The notes: generated by a model not told the origin, from the letters alone. A stretch of DNA of 64,000 bases from Spongospora subterranea f. sp. subterranea (GCA_049724395.1 JAUGWO010000053.1:58056-122055); one strand, 5' to 3'. Shown: positions 43,502 to 55,496, counted from the stretch's first letter. A program made the numbers and translations.

Positions 43502-46125
43502 ATGGACGTTGATGCTCCCCCGTCATACGAACAACTAATGGAGGCCTACCAACAACAGCGGCAATCTAACCTTAATTTGCAGAAAGAGTTGGCGGCCGCC
43601 GTGCAAGTGCTCAGAAACGTCCAAGACAACCAACGCCCAGCTCACCAAGACGACCGAAAGGGAGAGATCGAGATGTTGCGCCAGGAAGCGGCGACAATTG
43701 AGTAAATTACGGGCGATGAACTCGAACGTCGGCCCAAAACTAGCGACCCCAGAGAAATTCCATGGAAATCGAGCAAGTTTCCGTGCCTTCTTCAACCAGG
43801 TAAACCTTTTGGTAAAGCTTCCGTCAAATAGGCATTGGTCCGACACAGACCGGGTGGGTTTCCTGGTCAGCTTATTGAAGGGCCCTGCATTGGATTGGGT
43901 ATCGCCTTTGATGGAGGTGAACGATGCTGTTTTACACGATTGGAAGCAGTTCACAAGACTGTTCAAAATTTTCGACGATCCGGACCGCACACGTTCGGCG
44001 GAGACCAAGTTAGAGATCCTTCGCTAGGGGCGGCGCTCAGCAGCGACTTAAGCGGCTGAATTTCGGATGCTGGCGGTCGACAGAGCATGGAATGAACAAG
44101 CCAGGGCTCATCGTTTCAGGACAGGGCTTAATGAAGACGTGAAAGACGATTTAGCAAGGGCTCCGTTACCTGTAGACCTGGAGGATTTTATCACATTGTC
44201 CATACGTATTGACGCTAGGCTGGAGGAACAGCGTCAGGAGCGATCCGGGCGAGGTGAAGCGCGTTATCGGTTTGCGCCGTCAAGACAAAATGAGAACGAG
44301 CTTATGATCATCGACGCGCTCGATGTCAGGAATGTTAATACAAACGATGTTAATAGTAAACGACGTTGTCCGAACTGAGCATTTGCCCAGTTCGGACGGT
44401 ACGCTTCAATCGTTTATCAATAATATACGCTGTCAGTAGTACGGTCGGTAGTACGGTCGTCGTACGGTCGTGACACTCAAGGCAACGGATCAGCGGGAAT
44501 CCCGGTTTAAGCATCAATTATGTTTGTATTGCGGAGCTCCGGGACATCGCATTGCGGATGGTGAGCGCCGGAAACAGGGAAATGCTTTAGGTCGCCGGGC
44601 GTAGGGCGTGCGCGGTCGACCTTTAACCATACAGTTGAATCTCAAGCAAAACCGCCTGTTTTCCCACTACTACGTATTTCAGCAACAGCTATCATTCAAA
44701 ACAACCCGGAAGCTCCATTAGTATCCAAGATTACCTTCCAAGATTCCCAGTCTGGAAGTTTGCTGTCGACGGCAGCATTCATCGATTCTGGAACAGCGTC
44801 GATATTCATGGACAAAACATTTTCCATCAATCACCGGATCGGATCAACGAGGCTAGCCGTCGCGATTCCTTTGGAAGTCATCGATGGGCGAAGGTTAGAA
44901 CCTATTACACGAGTGACACGTTCATATGAGGTGCGACTAAATGACATCAGCTTGACTTCAAACTCCTATTTTTTTTTGTGATTGTGCTCGGCATTTTGGT
45001 GCCAGGTGGTGTCAAAGCACATTCGCTAGACAATATTACCTTCGCTGAATGTTCTGCAGTCTGACCGACATCGTGATAGTGTGAGGTTGATCCCATGACC
45101 CGACTCACTAAAACCCCCTAACCATTGGTTGGACACGGGGGAAATTCCCTGTACGGAACATCACAATGCCTTGAACCCAAGTCGCATCATTACAAATCAG
45201 CTGTCTATTTTTCAAAAGGTTCGTTCCTCGCATGCTCAACAACCTGCGCTCTACTTCCGTATTAGCTGGCCAACCTTAGAGTATTCCCCAAAATCCCTGC
45301 CCACTGGGTTTTCGAACCCAAGTCTTACACTGACTTGGTCTCTAACCTGCCACCAACCGGGACAGACCAGAATCAAGCTATAAACTTCCATCTCATTTTT
45401 TTTTTGTGATTGTGTTCGGCATTTTGGTGCCAGGTTTGTAGTACCCATATCTACAAGAGGGCCAAGACGAACTTGGTGTCAAAGCGCTGAATGTTCTGCA
45501 GTCTGCCGACATCGTGATAGTGTGAGGTTGATCCCATGACCCGACTCACTAAAACCCCCTATCCATTGGTTGGACACGGGGGAAATTCCCTGTACGGAAC
45601 ACCACAATGCCTTGAACCCAAGTCGCATCATTACAAATCAGCTGTCTATTTTTCAAGAGGTTCGTTCCTCGCATGCTCAACAACCTGCGCTCTACTTCCG
45701 TATTAGCTGGCCAACCTTAGGGTATTCCCCAAAATCCCTGCCCACGGGGTTTTCGAACTCAAGTCTCACACTGACTTGGTCCTAACCTGCCACCAACCGG
45801 GACAGACCAGAACCAAGCTCTTCTATCTCATAGAGTCGCCGACGTTTCCAATCGTACTGGGCATCATTTGGCTCCGTCAAACAAACCCTGAAATCAACTG
45901 GGGTACAGACGAGATGTGCAAAAGAAAATCGGTGTCAGTTATGCAGGTTAATCACTGCCACACAACGGATATTAGTGAGCATTGTCTTCCGGAGAAGTAC
46001 GCAGCATTCGCCGATGTTTTCGACAAGTCGGTTGCGGATAAATTACCCGCTCACCGAGAGATCGATTGCGCAATTAATTTCAGGAGCGATACCGGTTCGC
46101 TACCAAATAGACCGGTATCCAGAAC
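43502..46125 (+). pseudogene. Ty3/gypsy Gag-protease-RT(start), multiply broken
   Basis: Gag starts at ATG 43502 (MDVDAPPSYEQLMEAYQQQR), with helical N-terminus, then shifts frame at about 43700 into the capsid part (LATPEKFHGNRASFRAFFNQ, ALDWVSPLM, FRTGLNEDVKDDL). Stops lie near 44027-44050. The zinc knuckle (CLYCGAPGHRIADGERR) has lost its last Cys. At 44760-44980 an aspartic-protease frame has the active-site AFIDSGTASIFMD. A 0.43-kb tandem duplication follows. Then SPTFPIVLGIIWLRQTNPEI with NW, and LPEKYAAFADVFDKSVADKL with PAHREIDCAI, the lead-in to RT. The MULE ends it there. RT, RNase H and integrase are absent. Confidence 0.75.
44970..45830. repeat. ~430-bp tandem duplication inside the Ty3 pol remnant
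   Basis: Sequence from the T-run before GTGATTGTGCTCGGCATTTT (44975) to about 45382 repeats at 45404-45820 with few mismatches. The second copy has an extra 30-40 bp (CCATATCTACAAGAGGGCCA region) near its start. Both copies contain LNPSRIITNQLSIFQ. The duplication breaks the pol frame. Confidence 0.8.
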
Positions 46126-46676
46126 GGCCTATCCTCTCTACCGCGCGCGGCACAACCGCGCGAGATGCTTGGACATTCGCACAATAGGGTACACTATTGA
46201 CTGTGACACAGTCTAATGCAAAGATATATATTGCACTGAGCGAGGATTGCGGATCGCAGTTTAGGGTTGCGGATCACGTCATATGCCGAATCGATTCTCT
46301 CTTCATCTAGCGTCTTCTGTTTCAGTTTCAACAATGCAATCTTCGAGGTGGGGATTATTTCTACATATAATTAACGGTTCAATTATCTCTGATGGTTTTT
46401 GTTTAGTCAACTATCGCCTAGCACTTATGCTGCCGTCGCTGAGATGGCTGTATGGGAAAGGTGTTTTATTGTAATCGCATACTGTTCTTCACCTTAACTC
46501 CTCTATAGTGATTCATCAGTAATCGCCGGTGATGTTTATCCATGCGATAGTGCCTCTTTTGATGCGAGGTATATCAATAGCTTTGTTGTCTTTATAATGG
46601 TTTATTAATTCTTGTACTCAGTCGTTGTCCATCGCAAATTCGCTCGCCCGGTGATGTTTATCCAGGCGATACATTC

Positions 46677-48701
46677 ATGGTCTACCAGGATCTGCTGTCC
46701 AAAATCCAAACTTTTGCGAGGTCACAAAATTTTCACGTCAACCGAAGCCCTCATCGAATGGATGCTCAGCGGGCAGTGAAATTGTTTGGGGTAGAGTCAA
46801 TTGTCCAGCGCGGACGGTTTTATTGCAGACACGCTGCTTGTCCGTATCAAGTCTTGTTCACTTACGATTTTGCCAAAAACGTGTACATCATCAAGGAAAA
46901 GGGGTTCCGTCCCACACATTCCCACCCTTTGAACGCGGTCGTCAGTGTGCGAGGGGTCTCGTTTGCTCAAGTTCAACAAGACCTTACGCCGCAAGAGCTA
47001 TATCTGATTCGGCAAGCCGGCCCAGCGTTGGGTTTGCCGCAATTGCGGAAGATGATGCATCGTTTTTTTGAAAATAGAGAATACTCTAGTCAGCTCCTTC
47101 ATCGCGTAGTGGCCGAAGCGAAAAGAGAGATTTATGGGAATGACCCCGATTCCATGAACGAATTTATGAAATTTGGGGCGAAACTAATATCCGGAGAAGG
47201 TGTTTTCCACATAGGATACGACATTTCAGCAAGAATTGTCAGCGCCATTATCCAATTTCCATGCATGGTGCCATACGCTCTGCAGTACGGAGATTTCACT
47301 GTCGCCGATGCCACCTTCAACATTTCTGCTTACAACCTTGTGTTGATTGTATTCACAAATGTTGATTGCTTAGGCAAGAGCACGATATCTGCAATAACCC
47401 TAGCACCGTCGGAAACCGCTTCTATTATCGAAGAAAGCCTGCAGTTGTGTAGCCTTGCTCAGCCGGAATCGACATTGATATCGGACGGGGCAGTCGCGTA
47501 CTATACTGTTTCGGAAAGCCTCAACATGAAGCACAAACTCTGCGTGCATCATTTCTCAAGAGGGATGTTTTCCGCTGCTGCGTCTCTCCCGGAGAAGTTG
47601 TCGACAGAGTTCAACAAACTTTGCTCGACTTTGCTCTATGAAATTCTGGATCCAGATTCGTTCAATCAGATTGTGGACCATCTGGTAAACCGTTGCAATT
47701 GTTTTGAGAAAGCTCTGAACTTTATAACGAAACTATGCGAAGATTCCGAGAGAATTTGCCCAACGTTTTCTTCCCGAATTTTTTCGGCTGGACACGTGTC
47801 CACTCAACGAGCTGAATCTAACAACGCACGAATCAAGACGTCTGGCATTGATATCAGAAAGTTTAACTTGTTGGAGCTTGTCAAGCACCTCGAAGCACTC
47901 GTGACTCGGCAAGAACTGGAAGCCGTTTCTGAAATTCGAAAAAATGTTCTTCAATCGCATCGCTGGAGTTCCTATGTAGACAAATTGTGGACCAACCAGT
48001 TGTTGCTTGCGGACCAGTACTGTTCTACTTTCAATGGTGCGCATTGGCAGGTTCGTCGTCATGATGGCTCCGGCGGCGAATCTTTAGTAGTTGTTCCAGG
48101 TCACGAAACAGAAGCAGTTCCCAGCTGTGTTTGCGGGTTTTACACGTCGTCCTTGATCCCATGTCGGCATATTGCTGCGGTTTTTGCCAATCTTAATCGT
48201 CCCATGCGTGATGTCAAGAATCTGGCACCCCGATGGAGGTTGGACAGACATCCGCTGTACCGTTCTGTCATAGAATCGTTGGGATTGTCCTCAGGTGATG
48301 CCTCATCTGTTCACTCTTCACCAGAAGCCATGGATATGGAGTCAGCACATGTTTTGCATTCATCGCCAATTGACTTGGATGTGTACCAACAATTGTACTG
48401 CCCTACCCACAAGGCTCAGCGTTTTCGAAAGCTGATGGATTTAGCGAACGAACTTGTGAAATCAGCAGAAGATGCTGGTACACATGGGTTCAAGATGACG
48501 ACTCTTGCATTAACTAAGCAAATCAATCGTAACCGCAGTCTAATTCGTGCAAATGAACCGGTCTGCTCCGGGTTGCCACCAATTCGAGCCCGTCCGCGGC
48601 CTGGTCGTGTCGCTTCGCAACCAAACGAGTCGCGTTTGGTGGTTAAGCCAAAGCGCCTGCCTGTGAATTGTCGATCGTGGCCATCGATCTGGAAGTTCTA
48701 G
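46677..48701 (+). CDS. MULE transposase, 674 codons, intact frame
   Basis: DDE transposase that binds the element's termini and moves it. Start ATG at 46677. Residues 1-90 hold a WRKY/GCM1-like zinc-binding domain (FYCRHAACPYQVLFTYD ... GFRPTHSHPL, a C-C-H-H pattern). The MULE catalytic domain follows: VADATFNISAYN (Asp near residue 211), STLISDGAVAYY (Asp near 268) and STQRAESNNARIK (Glu near 380). A SWIM zinc finger (CVCGFYTSSLIPCRH) lies near residues 483-497. The C-terminal 170 residues are low-complexity and basic. All expected domains are in normal order and length. The frame is open throughout, so the protein may be functional. A downstream ORF may be an additional exon or a second product. 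Confidence 0.88.
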   Translation: MVYQDLLSKIQTFARSQNFHVNRSPHRMDAQRAVKLFGVESIVQRGRFYCRHAACPYQVLFTYDFAKNVYIIKEKGFRPTHSHPLNAVVSVRGVSFAQVQQDLTPQELYLIRQAGPALGLPQLRKMMHRFFENREYSSQLLHRVVAEAKREIYGNDPDSMNEFMKFGAKLISGEGVFHIGYDISARIVSAIIQFPCMVPYALQYGDFTVADATFNISAYNLVLIVFTNVDCLGKSTISAITLAPSETASIIEESLQLCSLAQPESTLISDGAVAYYTVSESLNMKHKLCVHHFSRGMFSAAASLPEKLSTEFNKLCSTLLYEILDPDSFNQIVDHLVNRCNCFEKALNFITKLCEDSERICPTFSSRIFSAGHVSTQRAESNNARIKTSGIDIRKFNLLELVKHLEALVTRQELEAVSEIRKNVLQSHRWSSYVDKLWTNQLLLADQYCSTFNGAHWQVRRHDGSGGESLVVVPGHETEAVPSCVCGFYTSSLIPCRHIAAVFANLNRPMRDVKNLAPRWRLDRHPLYRSVIESLGLSSGDASSVHSSPEAMDMESAHVLHSSPIDLDVYQQLYCPTHKAQRFRKLMDLANELVKSAEDAGTHGFKMTTLALTKQINRNRSLIRANEPVCSGLPPIRARPRPGRVASQPNESRLVVKPKRLPVNCRSWPSIWKF

Positions 48702-48874
48702 ATGCCCACTCACAAGGCATCAGAGGGATCAGTCGTCTGTTGTTTCGCCTGGTAACTCAAGTTAGGATCGCTTGTTTTATTACTCTAATGTATGTCTCCC
48801 AGATGCAGAAATTGGCGACATGTCTTCCAAACCACGCGAACAATCCATTCGAGTGGCAGGTATGTTAAGGTTTC

Positions 48875-49333
48875 TTGGTGGATTTCATTATTGATTTAAC
48901 CTCTTCAGAGTCCACTAGCGGGGTTGTTGTTGCCAGTATATTTGACAATCACATTCCAGACACTACAGTTGTAGTAGCGTCCATTGCTACGATTCCTGAA
49001 AGTGTTGGCGATGAACATATTCCATTTTGTAGAGCCACAACGCAAAAGGTTGTCCGGCCTGAATCGTCATTGCTGCGAACAAGCGAGCGAAGCAGCGACT
49101 CGTCCAATGCTGTTCCATCCGAGTCTAGTGAGACTCAAGATCCCGAATCGGCGATGGAGGCGTTGAATTCCGAGATGCACTCCATCTTAGGTCGGATATG
49201 GCGAGACGTCTTTTTCCAAAGCGTCCAAATCGAAGGCACTGCGAGTGCTTCGAAAATATTCCAAGTACACAGGACATTTTATTTTCAAACGGTGGATGAG
49301 CAAAATCATAAATACATGATGTTAAGTGTTTAA
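48875..49333 (+). CDS. Second ORF of the MULE, unknown function
   Basis: About 140 codons, acidic and Ser/Thr-rich (for example SSLLRTSERSSDSSNAVPSE), ending IFQVHRTFYFQTVDEQNHKY and MMLSV. Candidate splice sites lie before it (GTAACTCAAG near 48751, TCTCCCAG near 48804, GTATGTTAAG near 48860, CTCTTCAG near 48909), so it is probably reached by splicing rather than by its own start. No frame-keeping join to the transposase could be built, because a stop at 48699 intervenes. It is either a 3' exon of an alternative transcript or a separate accessory protein. Confidence 0.4.
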   Translation: MVDFIIDLTSSESTSGVVVASIFDNHIPDTTVVVASIATIPESVGDEHIPFCRATTQKVVRPESSLLRTSERSSDSSNAVPSESSETQDPESAMEALNSEMHSILGRIWRDVFFQSVQIEGTASASKIFQVHRTFYFQTVDEQNHKYMMLSV

Positions 49334-49782
49334 TTCAATATTTTGCGTGTGTTGAAAGAATTCAAGTTTAAAATAAATGCTGACCCCTATTTGCTACATG
49401 GAATAAAATAGAGTAGTTTGCGATTGAGTCTTTCCAAAGTACTCGCAGTGCTTTTGATGTTAACGCTTTCGAAAAGACGTCTCGGCATATCATAGTTAAC
49501 CAGTTTCCGATAGATCCGATACCACTGTATACTGAAGGTCTATGGAGCGCACTGTGCGATATAGTTTTGCAATGAATTGACTGTGTCACAGTCATTAGTG
49601 TACCTTATTGTGCGAGTGTCCAAGCATCTCGCGCGGTTGAACCGCGCGCGGTTGGACCGCGCGCGGTAGAAAAAAGCCACCGCCTATTGTGCGAATGTCC
49701 AAGCATCTCGCGCGGTTGTACCGCGCGCGGTAGAGGGGATAGGCCAGTATAGTAATCCACCTGACCAGTGTATACCGATGTA

Positions 49783-52222
49783 CAGTACCGGACATCTTAA
49801 CACCACAGTCATTTCAAATTGGAAATCAGAAAGTGCGTACGCATATAAAATATGCGCAACGGCGCAAAATATAAGTGCAACTGCACCTGTTTTCCCCAAA
49901 TCAAAGATCGTTTATTATGCGAACTGGCAAGCTTCTATGACGCTTATAAACTTTGACAGCATACTCTACTTGGCGCATGGTCAGTCTGTTGCCATCGGGA
50001 CCATTAACGCGATAGGCGTCCATGTATCTGAAGCATTTGCGTGCAAACCGACGAATCTTGGACACGGTCACTGCCTGAAGTGCCAGGAAAACAACGCATT
50101 TCAAGTCCTTGAAGGAATAAGTACAGTTTCTTCGTGTGTAGCTCTTACACGCGGCCCAATACATTTCTATGAAGTTGAATTCATAATGGAACTTAGGATA
50201 GAAATCAACAATAAATCCATCGTGACACTCAACGACCTCATTCAACCATTGCTTCTGTTGTTGAAAATCAGGTTGAGACTGCAGAATTTCACGAGATCCT
50301 TTTAAAGACATAGTGTTATCCCATAAGCTACGTTCTTTCAAAATTGAGCGGACCCCTTTTTGGATACCTGCTTCGGTCTGCATCTTTTGAATTATTTTGG
50401 CACCAGAGCCATCAACAAACCAACCATCTCGCTGGGGTCTTGTATTGACTCCACCATCATTAAGATTGAGCACGCGCGCATTCAAGGCATTCGGAGGTAG
50501 AGACCGATGGTTTTGGGAATTATCGAACAGGAATAACGCGTGCGATTCGGGGTGCAGAATCTTGAAAATCGGAATGACTTTCTTTTGAAGCTGGTTAACC
50601 AAATCAGCATTGGTCCAATAACCGTCGGCGTTCTTCCCAGGCTCGATTATGGTTACGGTTGCTGACGGTATTAGAGGATGCAATGCTTGCAGTTGCGGTG
50701 ATAATCTCATTGCACCATGGCATTGACATAAGAATTCCGATACCATCAAACTCTTCCCTTCCCGTATGGGTAAATGATTTTCATCCATCCAGATGTGTTT
50801 TTTTCCATCATGAGAACTGAAACAAGATTCATCGTGAGTCACAAGAGCATCAGTTGCTTAACTCCGTCTGGAATGTCAGGGAATATTTCACCTTCCATAT
50901 CGTCCCCATCGAACTTAATCATTCGTTCATCGTATTGCCTCATGCGCCGTAGAAAATTTTGTCGATATGACACAACGTCTGCCCTTTCGTGGCCATCTTG
51001 ATACAACCCCTTCTGGTAACCCCCATATTTTAGTCCAAGAACATGCATCCATCTCGACGCAGTTCGTTCAGAGATAATGATCGGACGCGGCAACCCCAGT
51101 TGTAAATGAAGTGATTCCTGAACCCATTTTGAGAATGAAAGCGCTGAGATCAAATCGTGCCTTTGAGATCGAAGCCAACCTCGACAGTTAATGACAACGT
51201 CTTCTTCGTGAATAAACGATTTCACCTTGAAGTGCAAACCTTGGCTATGGTCGGGCAATCTCTGATTCTTTCTAAAAAATTCCGCCCATTTTCTGATAGT
51301 TCTACCGTGCCAGGTAGCACTTAAACTTGAATACATTTGCTGCCGATTCGGACGATGCTTTTGTTCTCGAGAGTCCTTGAACAAGTCCTATAAAGTATTT
51401 CTCGAGGCTTTGATACCTAAGGAGATCATATTTGGTCACGTGGGCGAGCCGCTTTTCGTCTTTGATGTTCTTCGTCACTGATGTGAGGCGGGATAACAGT
51501 TGTAATGCGGTTGGTATGTTTATGAAAGTCTCATCCACTGCTTCCAGAGATTCCGCTTCAAAAACTTCGGCGACAATTTCAGCTGTTGCACTTCTCGGTT
51601 TGAACCAATTGGTAATTTTAGGGACGTTTGCGACTGAGTTGATACGAGCTTGACGCTCTTTTTTGTCGCCGCCACCGAATGGTATCGCTATCACCGGAAT
51701 AACACGAGCGAAGATGGGATCCAGCACCCTTTATCCAAACTAACGTTGATGTGTTAGCATCAACGGCTACGTCATCGTCATCATCGCAAATGACGTAGAT
51801 TTCGTTGTCAGACGACTGACTACCTTCAAGACATACTTCCTCATCGTCAATAGTCGCAGGGATGCGTTTTAGATTCTGGATATTTCTAGCTTTGGCTAGC
51901 TGCTTCCATCGAGAGTTCTTGGGAGCCATTGTCAGCGGTTTGATGATTTTTCAAGTTTTGAGTCCGGACTGCGCAGTAAAATTTGCGATCCTCGGGGTCA
52001 CAATTTGCGCCACGGTGTGTAAGAATATGCGGCAATATGTGCGAACGCACTTTGTGAGCATTTTGATTTTCCACCATATAAATTTCAAAAATGTTCTCTT
52101 ACATACAAACTTTTGACTCTATCGGCGCAGCCGCTATTCAAGTTAAAAACAAAATCGAGGTGTCATATTGTTCAGAAGGCAAAAAGCTATCGATTAACAC
52201 CTTCTAAACAGATTTATTGAGC
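49783..52222 (-). mobile_element. IS630/Tc1-like DDE element, copy 1 (TA flanked)
   Basis: The 3' end of the element (plus-strand left) starts CAGTACCGGACATCTTAAC directly after TA (49781-49782). The 5' end (right) is GCTCAATAAATCTG next to TA (52223-52224). The second copy (60409-62838) has exactly the same two borders, each next to TA, which fixes them. TA targets are the rule for the IS630-Tc1-mariner superfamily. The two ends are not clear inverted repeats of each other, which is odd. It lies 36 bp from the MULE and 14 bp from the pogo-like element. Confidence 0.75.
49901..51929 (-). pseudogene. IS630/Tc1-like DDE transposase, copy 1, frameshifted
   Basis: Starts at ATG 51929 (MAPKNSRWKQLAKARNIQNL), acidic N-terminal part, then a helical DNA-binding region, then the DDE core: THDESCFSSHDGKKHIWMDE (first Asp), ESHALFLFDNSQNHRSL (second Asp) and FYPKFHYEFNFIEMYWAACK (Glu), ending at RSLPVRIINDL. 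Core layout matches the transposase family with HDES and KFHCEFNFIE signatures common in fungi. Frame breaks lie at about 51660, 51330 and 50842. A small deletion removes the PKG of the PKGxGxSLMVS block. It is a dead copy. Confidence 0.8.
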
Positions 52223-52240
52223 TAGCTGAAGGCTGCAATA

Positions 52241-55101
52241 CAGTAATTGTTCCTAATAAGACTATGTAATTCTAAGTCTGGGTTTTGGGGTCTTATACAA
52301 ATGTTGGCCTTTGGGTCTAACGCCTTATTCAAGAGAATTTTTTTTCGGGGTGCCATTTTTAGCTTTATTGTTGATAAAATGTTTTCTTGTGTATGCAAGA
52401 CCGGTTAACACTCAGATAACTGCCTTTTGTGATGGGTTCCCCGAAAGGATCCGTGCCAAACCTGCCCTCACAATACATCTCGCTGATCAGTACAACGACA
52501 TCCGATTCTGCGACTTCAATGCCATGAAGAATCCTCCGCTGCAAGTGGACTGTTCCAGAGGCAATTAGAGCTTCATCAAAAATGATGAAGACTTCTTCAT
52601 GGTCGCTTATTTTGCTGTCGTCCTTGTCGCATAGGTCTCCATCATCGCTAGACCCTTCAAAATCGCTGAGGCCGCTGTCTCCAACACTGCCCTCATCGCT
52701 GCTGTCGAGGTTGATGACGAGGCTGGTGGCATTGACGTCGGGAAACGAGTAATTTGGCAGTCCTTGCACATTGATCGCGTTTTGATGGCCATCGATTCTC
52801 AACAAACATCCAGTCTTCACGAAATATCTCTCATTGCGGCGACTGGATATAAGTTTTTCATAGGCGTCACCAGCCCATCTTGTCATCAGAATTCGTCGTT
52901 CTTTGGCACTGAACTTGCCATTCGACCACTTGTCTAAGAAACTGGGATCGTCCAATGCTTCGTCAAGGGCATTGCCCATCCAGTATTTTATGGATCTTCC
53001 GGGGCCCGCGTCAACTATATTCAGTATAAAGATAAATTAAACAAGAATTGTCCGCACAATTGTTGACGAGAATTACCAGGCTGAATGAGGTGCGTCAAAT
53101 TGGGAGGAAGCAGATGTATCTCCCCCACATTGGTGTTCATGGCATCAACAAAATCTGCCGAGATATGTGCATCCAGGTTATCGCATAACATTAACCGACG
53201 ACGTTGCTCTGCAAACGCCGGATCGCTTTTATAGAGTTTCACAATATCGAGTGCAGTTACTGTGTCAACCCATGCGCATTTTTGGAATAAAACATTCACT
53301 CGTTTGTCCTGGAGTAATTATGAGACTCTCCCCGAAAATAAGAGCAAGGCCGCCTTACATATTCGTCAATTTCCGAAGATCTCATTATATATTTCCCTGT
53401 TCCGCGAAATATAATTATTGGCTTGGGCTGAATAGCATCATCATCCGCACACAACGTCAAATGCATGGTGGCTTGACGCTTTTCTAGGCCCGAACTCGGT
53501 TGTCGACACCAGACACGAACAGCGCCCTTATCATCTACTGTTCGGCTGTCGCCATCGCATATAAAGGGTAATGGAATCTGATCAAAATTAAAAACGTCCC
53601 TTTTGGCAAAGTGTCCATACACAGGATCGATGTGAGGAAGAGCATTAAACTTCTCAAACAGCTCACAATGAAAGCGATAGATTGTTGGCCTGGCGTGAGC
53701 AATATCGGCCTGCTTGCGATTTGAGGATCGACGAATCGAAAAATTAGACCTCGGCAGGAATCCTTTGTAATACCAAGACCGTGACAACATGATTTGTGAT
53801 GCATGACTCGGTTGAACTACAAGCGGCGTTTTTCGAATCTGGCGTGCCATAGATAAAATCCATGTTCTGTTCGCTTTCAATCCCAAACGGCGGCGGCCAC
53901 GAACTTTTCTTGATAGCAATTCTTCAAGGTTCCGCAAAGATCCGACCCATTCCCTGTTGAAAACCCCTTTTCGAGAGCGCCGTACTGGATCACACACCAT
54001 TGATTCAATTATATTCCTTTGACCAAACCATTTCGTGAGTGTAAATATTGGCACTCCAGTATTATCTGAAATAAGACTGATCGCAGAGGCTCTCTTGATC
54101 CGTCGGGACTTCATGAGGTCGTCGACGTTCCTGATATGCATGGCCTATTGCCATCGTTAAAGTTTCATGAAAAAAAAGAGCCGTAACATGCGTTCCAACC
54201 TTCTCCTCGAAAGTATACCGATGTCGCTTGACTGACCCATGGTTCGCTGCTTTCGACGCGGAGTCCTCGATATTTTCAGAAGTCAATGCCCGTGTATGTA
54301 TTTTTGCATGCGATAAAAGCGCTGTCTTTGTCAGGCAGATTTTTTTACAAACTTCACAGGAAAACCGTTCGCTTATGGTTAGAGGACAAACCACTGCGAT
54401 AAATTCGGCTCCGCTCTTTGATTTCAATCGCGACGGACCGAAGTACTTGTGCAGCGTCGATTGGGTCAACGATTGTGAAGCCTCGTCAGTACAGGAGGCT
54501 TTTGAACACGAAGACATTCCGCTGCTACTGCGAGTGCTGATGGCGAATGATGTGACGTCAGAGGTTGACGGTGTCCTTCTAATGTCGGTGCTGATTTCAG
54601 ATGATTCTGCGCCTGGAACAGTACTATTGGGAGCAGATACTGTTGCAGCTATTACCCCTTTCTTCAATTGCAAAAACTCATCATTGCTGATGGTGCCGTC
54701 AGCGCGGAGGTCTCTTAGCTCCTTCAGCTGATCCAAGAAAGACCCCATTAGCTTTTAAAGGATCAGAGACTGAGAGTGTATTCATGGACGATTGTGATCA
54801 TGTCTCCGTGGGGCGTGGTTACCTCATGTCCAGGGGTGACTTGCGCCGGTGCCTTCCAGAGTTGCCTCCAAGATCCAAGTGCATTTGCCGATGGGCCGTG
54901 GCCGATGTCCTCCAACTCTACCAGTGTAGACCAGAATATTTCTAATAAGACTATTTGACAACAATGTAGGGTTATGGGTAGTATTGAGTAAATTCTTTGT
55001 ACTAAGACTTTTTTGGCTTTCGAACTTGGGTTTTGGGGTCTTACGACCTAAAACTTGGGTTTTGACCTTAGTACAAATAGTCTTGATAGAAGTTTTTACT
55101 G
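52241..55101 (-). mobile_element. Pogo/Tigger-like element with TA target duplication
   Basis: The left end starts CAGTAATTGTTCCTAATAAG at 52241 after TA (52239-52240). The right end is the reverse complement of CAGTAAAAACTTCTATCAAG, closing at 55101 before TA (55102-55103). The ends match over about 37 bp with small gaps. Length is 2861 bp. CAGT starts and TA duplication are typical of pogo/Tc1-mariner elements. GGGTTTTGGGGTCTTA-type subterminal sequence occurs once on the left and twice on the right. Confidence 0.82.
52365..54748 (-). pseudogene. Pogo/jerky-type DDE transposase with C2H2 finger
   Basis: ATG at 54748 (MGSFLDQLKELRDLRADGTI). A zinc finger FSCEVCKKICLTKTALLSHA then KIHT (CxxC-x12-HxxxH) lies near residue 130. 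A frame change near 54100 leads to the DDE part: RDVFNFDQIPLPFICDGDSR (first Asp), MHLTLCADDDAIQPKPIIIF, then another frame with RRRLMLCDNLDAHISADFVD (second Asp) and IHLLPPNLTHLIQPGN. The last frame (52979-52365) is an acidic tail with NLDSSDEGSVGDSGLSDFEG. These features match DDE_1 transposases of the pogo/jerky group. Some frame changes could be introns (for example near 53050), but at least the first looks like a frameshift. Confidence 0.72.
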
Positions 55102-55103
55102 TA

Positions 55104-55496
55104 TACTCTTTGTGTATTAGATCCGATATCTGGTCCGTAAAGTCCGTCAGGAACTCCGTTGCCAGCTATATCCAATACAACATAGGGTCAATACGTTGAC
55201 ACATATGTTACACTTCCTTTTTTTTAGAAATGCCCCACCCATGAGAATTTTAGATAAAAATCCGAAATATCCTGAAGCCAGGTTGCGTCTATAATTATTA
55301 TGCAAAAAAAAAGGAATCTTTTACAAGTAGGTTATACTTTCCCTAATCAATATCGTTTCTGATATTAATCTAGTCCTAACTGACTATCTTGTTAGAGACC
55401 ATGAATGAATCCTCATCCAAGGCACTGTGAGACTTTCACTCACTAAACCAAAAAAATCATAACAATATCGCAACACTGCTTCAATCATATCGTAGG
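55104..55496. other. AT-rich spacer, no feature seen
   Basis: No ORF of note, repeat or family match was found. T-runs lie near 55218 and A-runs near 55303. Confidence 0.5.

Larger units (their letters stand above)
42732..46125 (+). mobile_element. Ty3-type retroelement 2, nested in element 1, broken by TRIM and MULE
   Basis: A candidate 5' LTR (42732-42883) starts with a 13-bp palindromic pair (TGTCAGGAATATT and complement) and ends GTTCGTAACA. Its length (152 bp) and start resemble the LTR of element 1. The leader is split by a TRIM (42924-43417); the parts join at TCCTG. Gag, protease and the beginning of RT follow until a MULE cuts in at 46126. No matching 3' half appears after the MULE. 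The 5' LTR call is inferred because no second copy is available. Confidence 0.6.
46126..49745 (+). mobile_element. MULE DNA transposon with ~88-bp inverted termini and full transposase
   Basis: The left terminus (46126-46213) starts GGCCTATCCTCTCTACCGCG and ends GACTGTGACACAGTC. The right terminus (49579-49745) is its reverse complement but is longer because an internal part (CCGCGCGCGG-containing) is duplicated. Both termini hold self-complementary CCGCGCGCGG hearts. Between them lie a 5' region with a repeated GGTGATGTTTATCCA motif (46527 and 46649), a 674-codon transposase and a second ORF. The element cuts the Ty3 RT start at 46125. No 9-bp target duplication could be seen. It is the best-preserved autonomous-looking element in the window. 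Confidence 0.85.

Noticed and set aside
46115-49756. Target duplication for the MULE
   Set aside because: The 9-10 bp on each side (ending GTATCCAGAAC on the left, starting AGTATAGTAA on the right) do not match.
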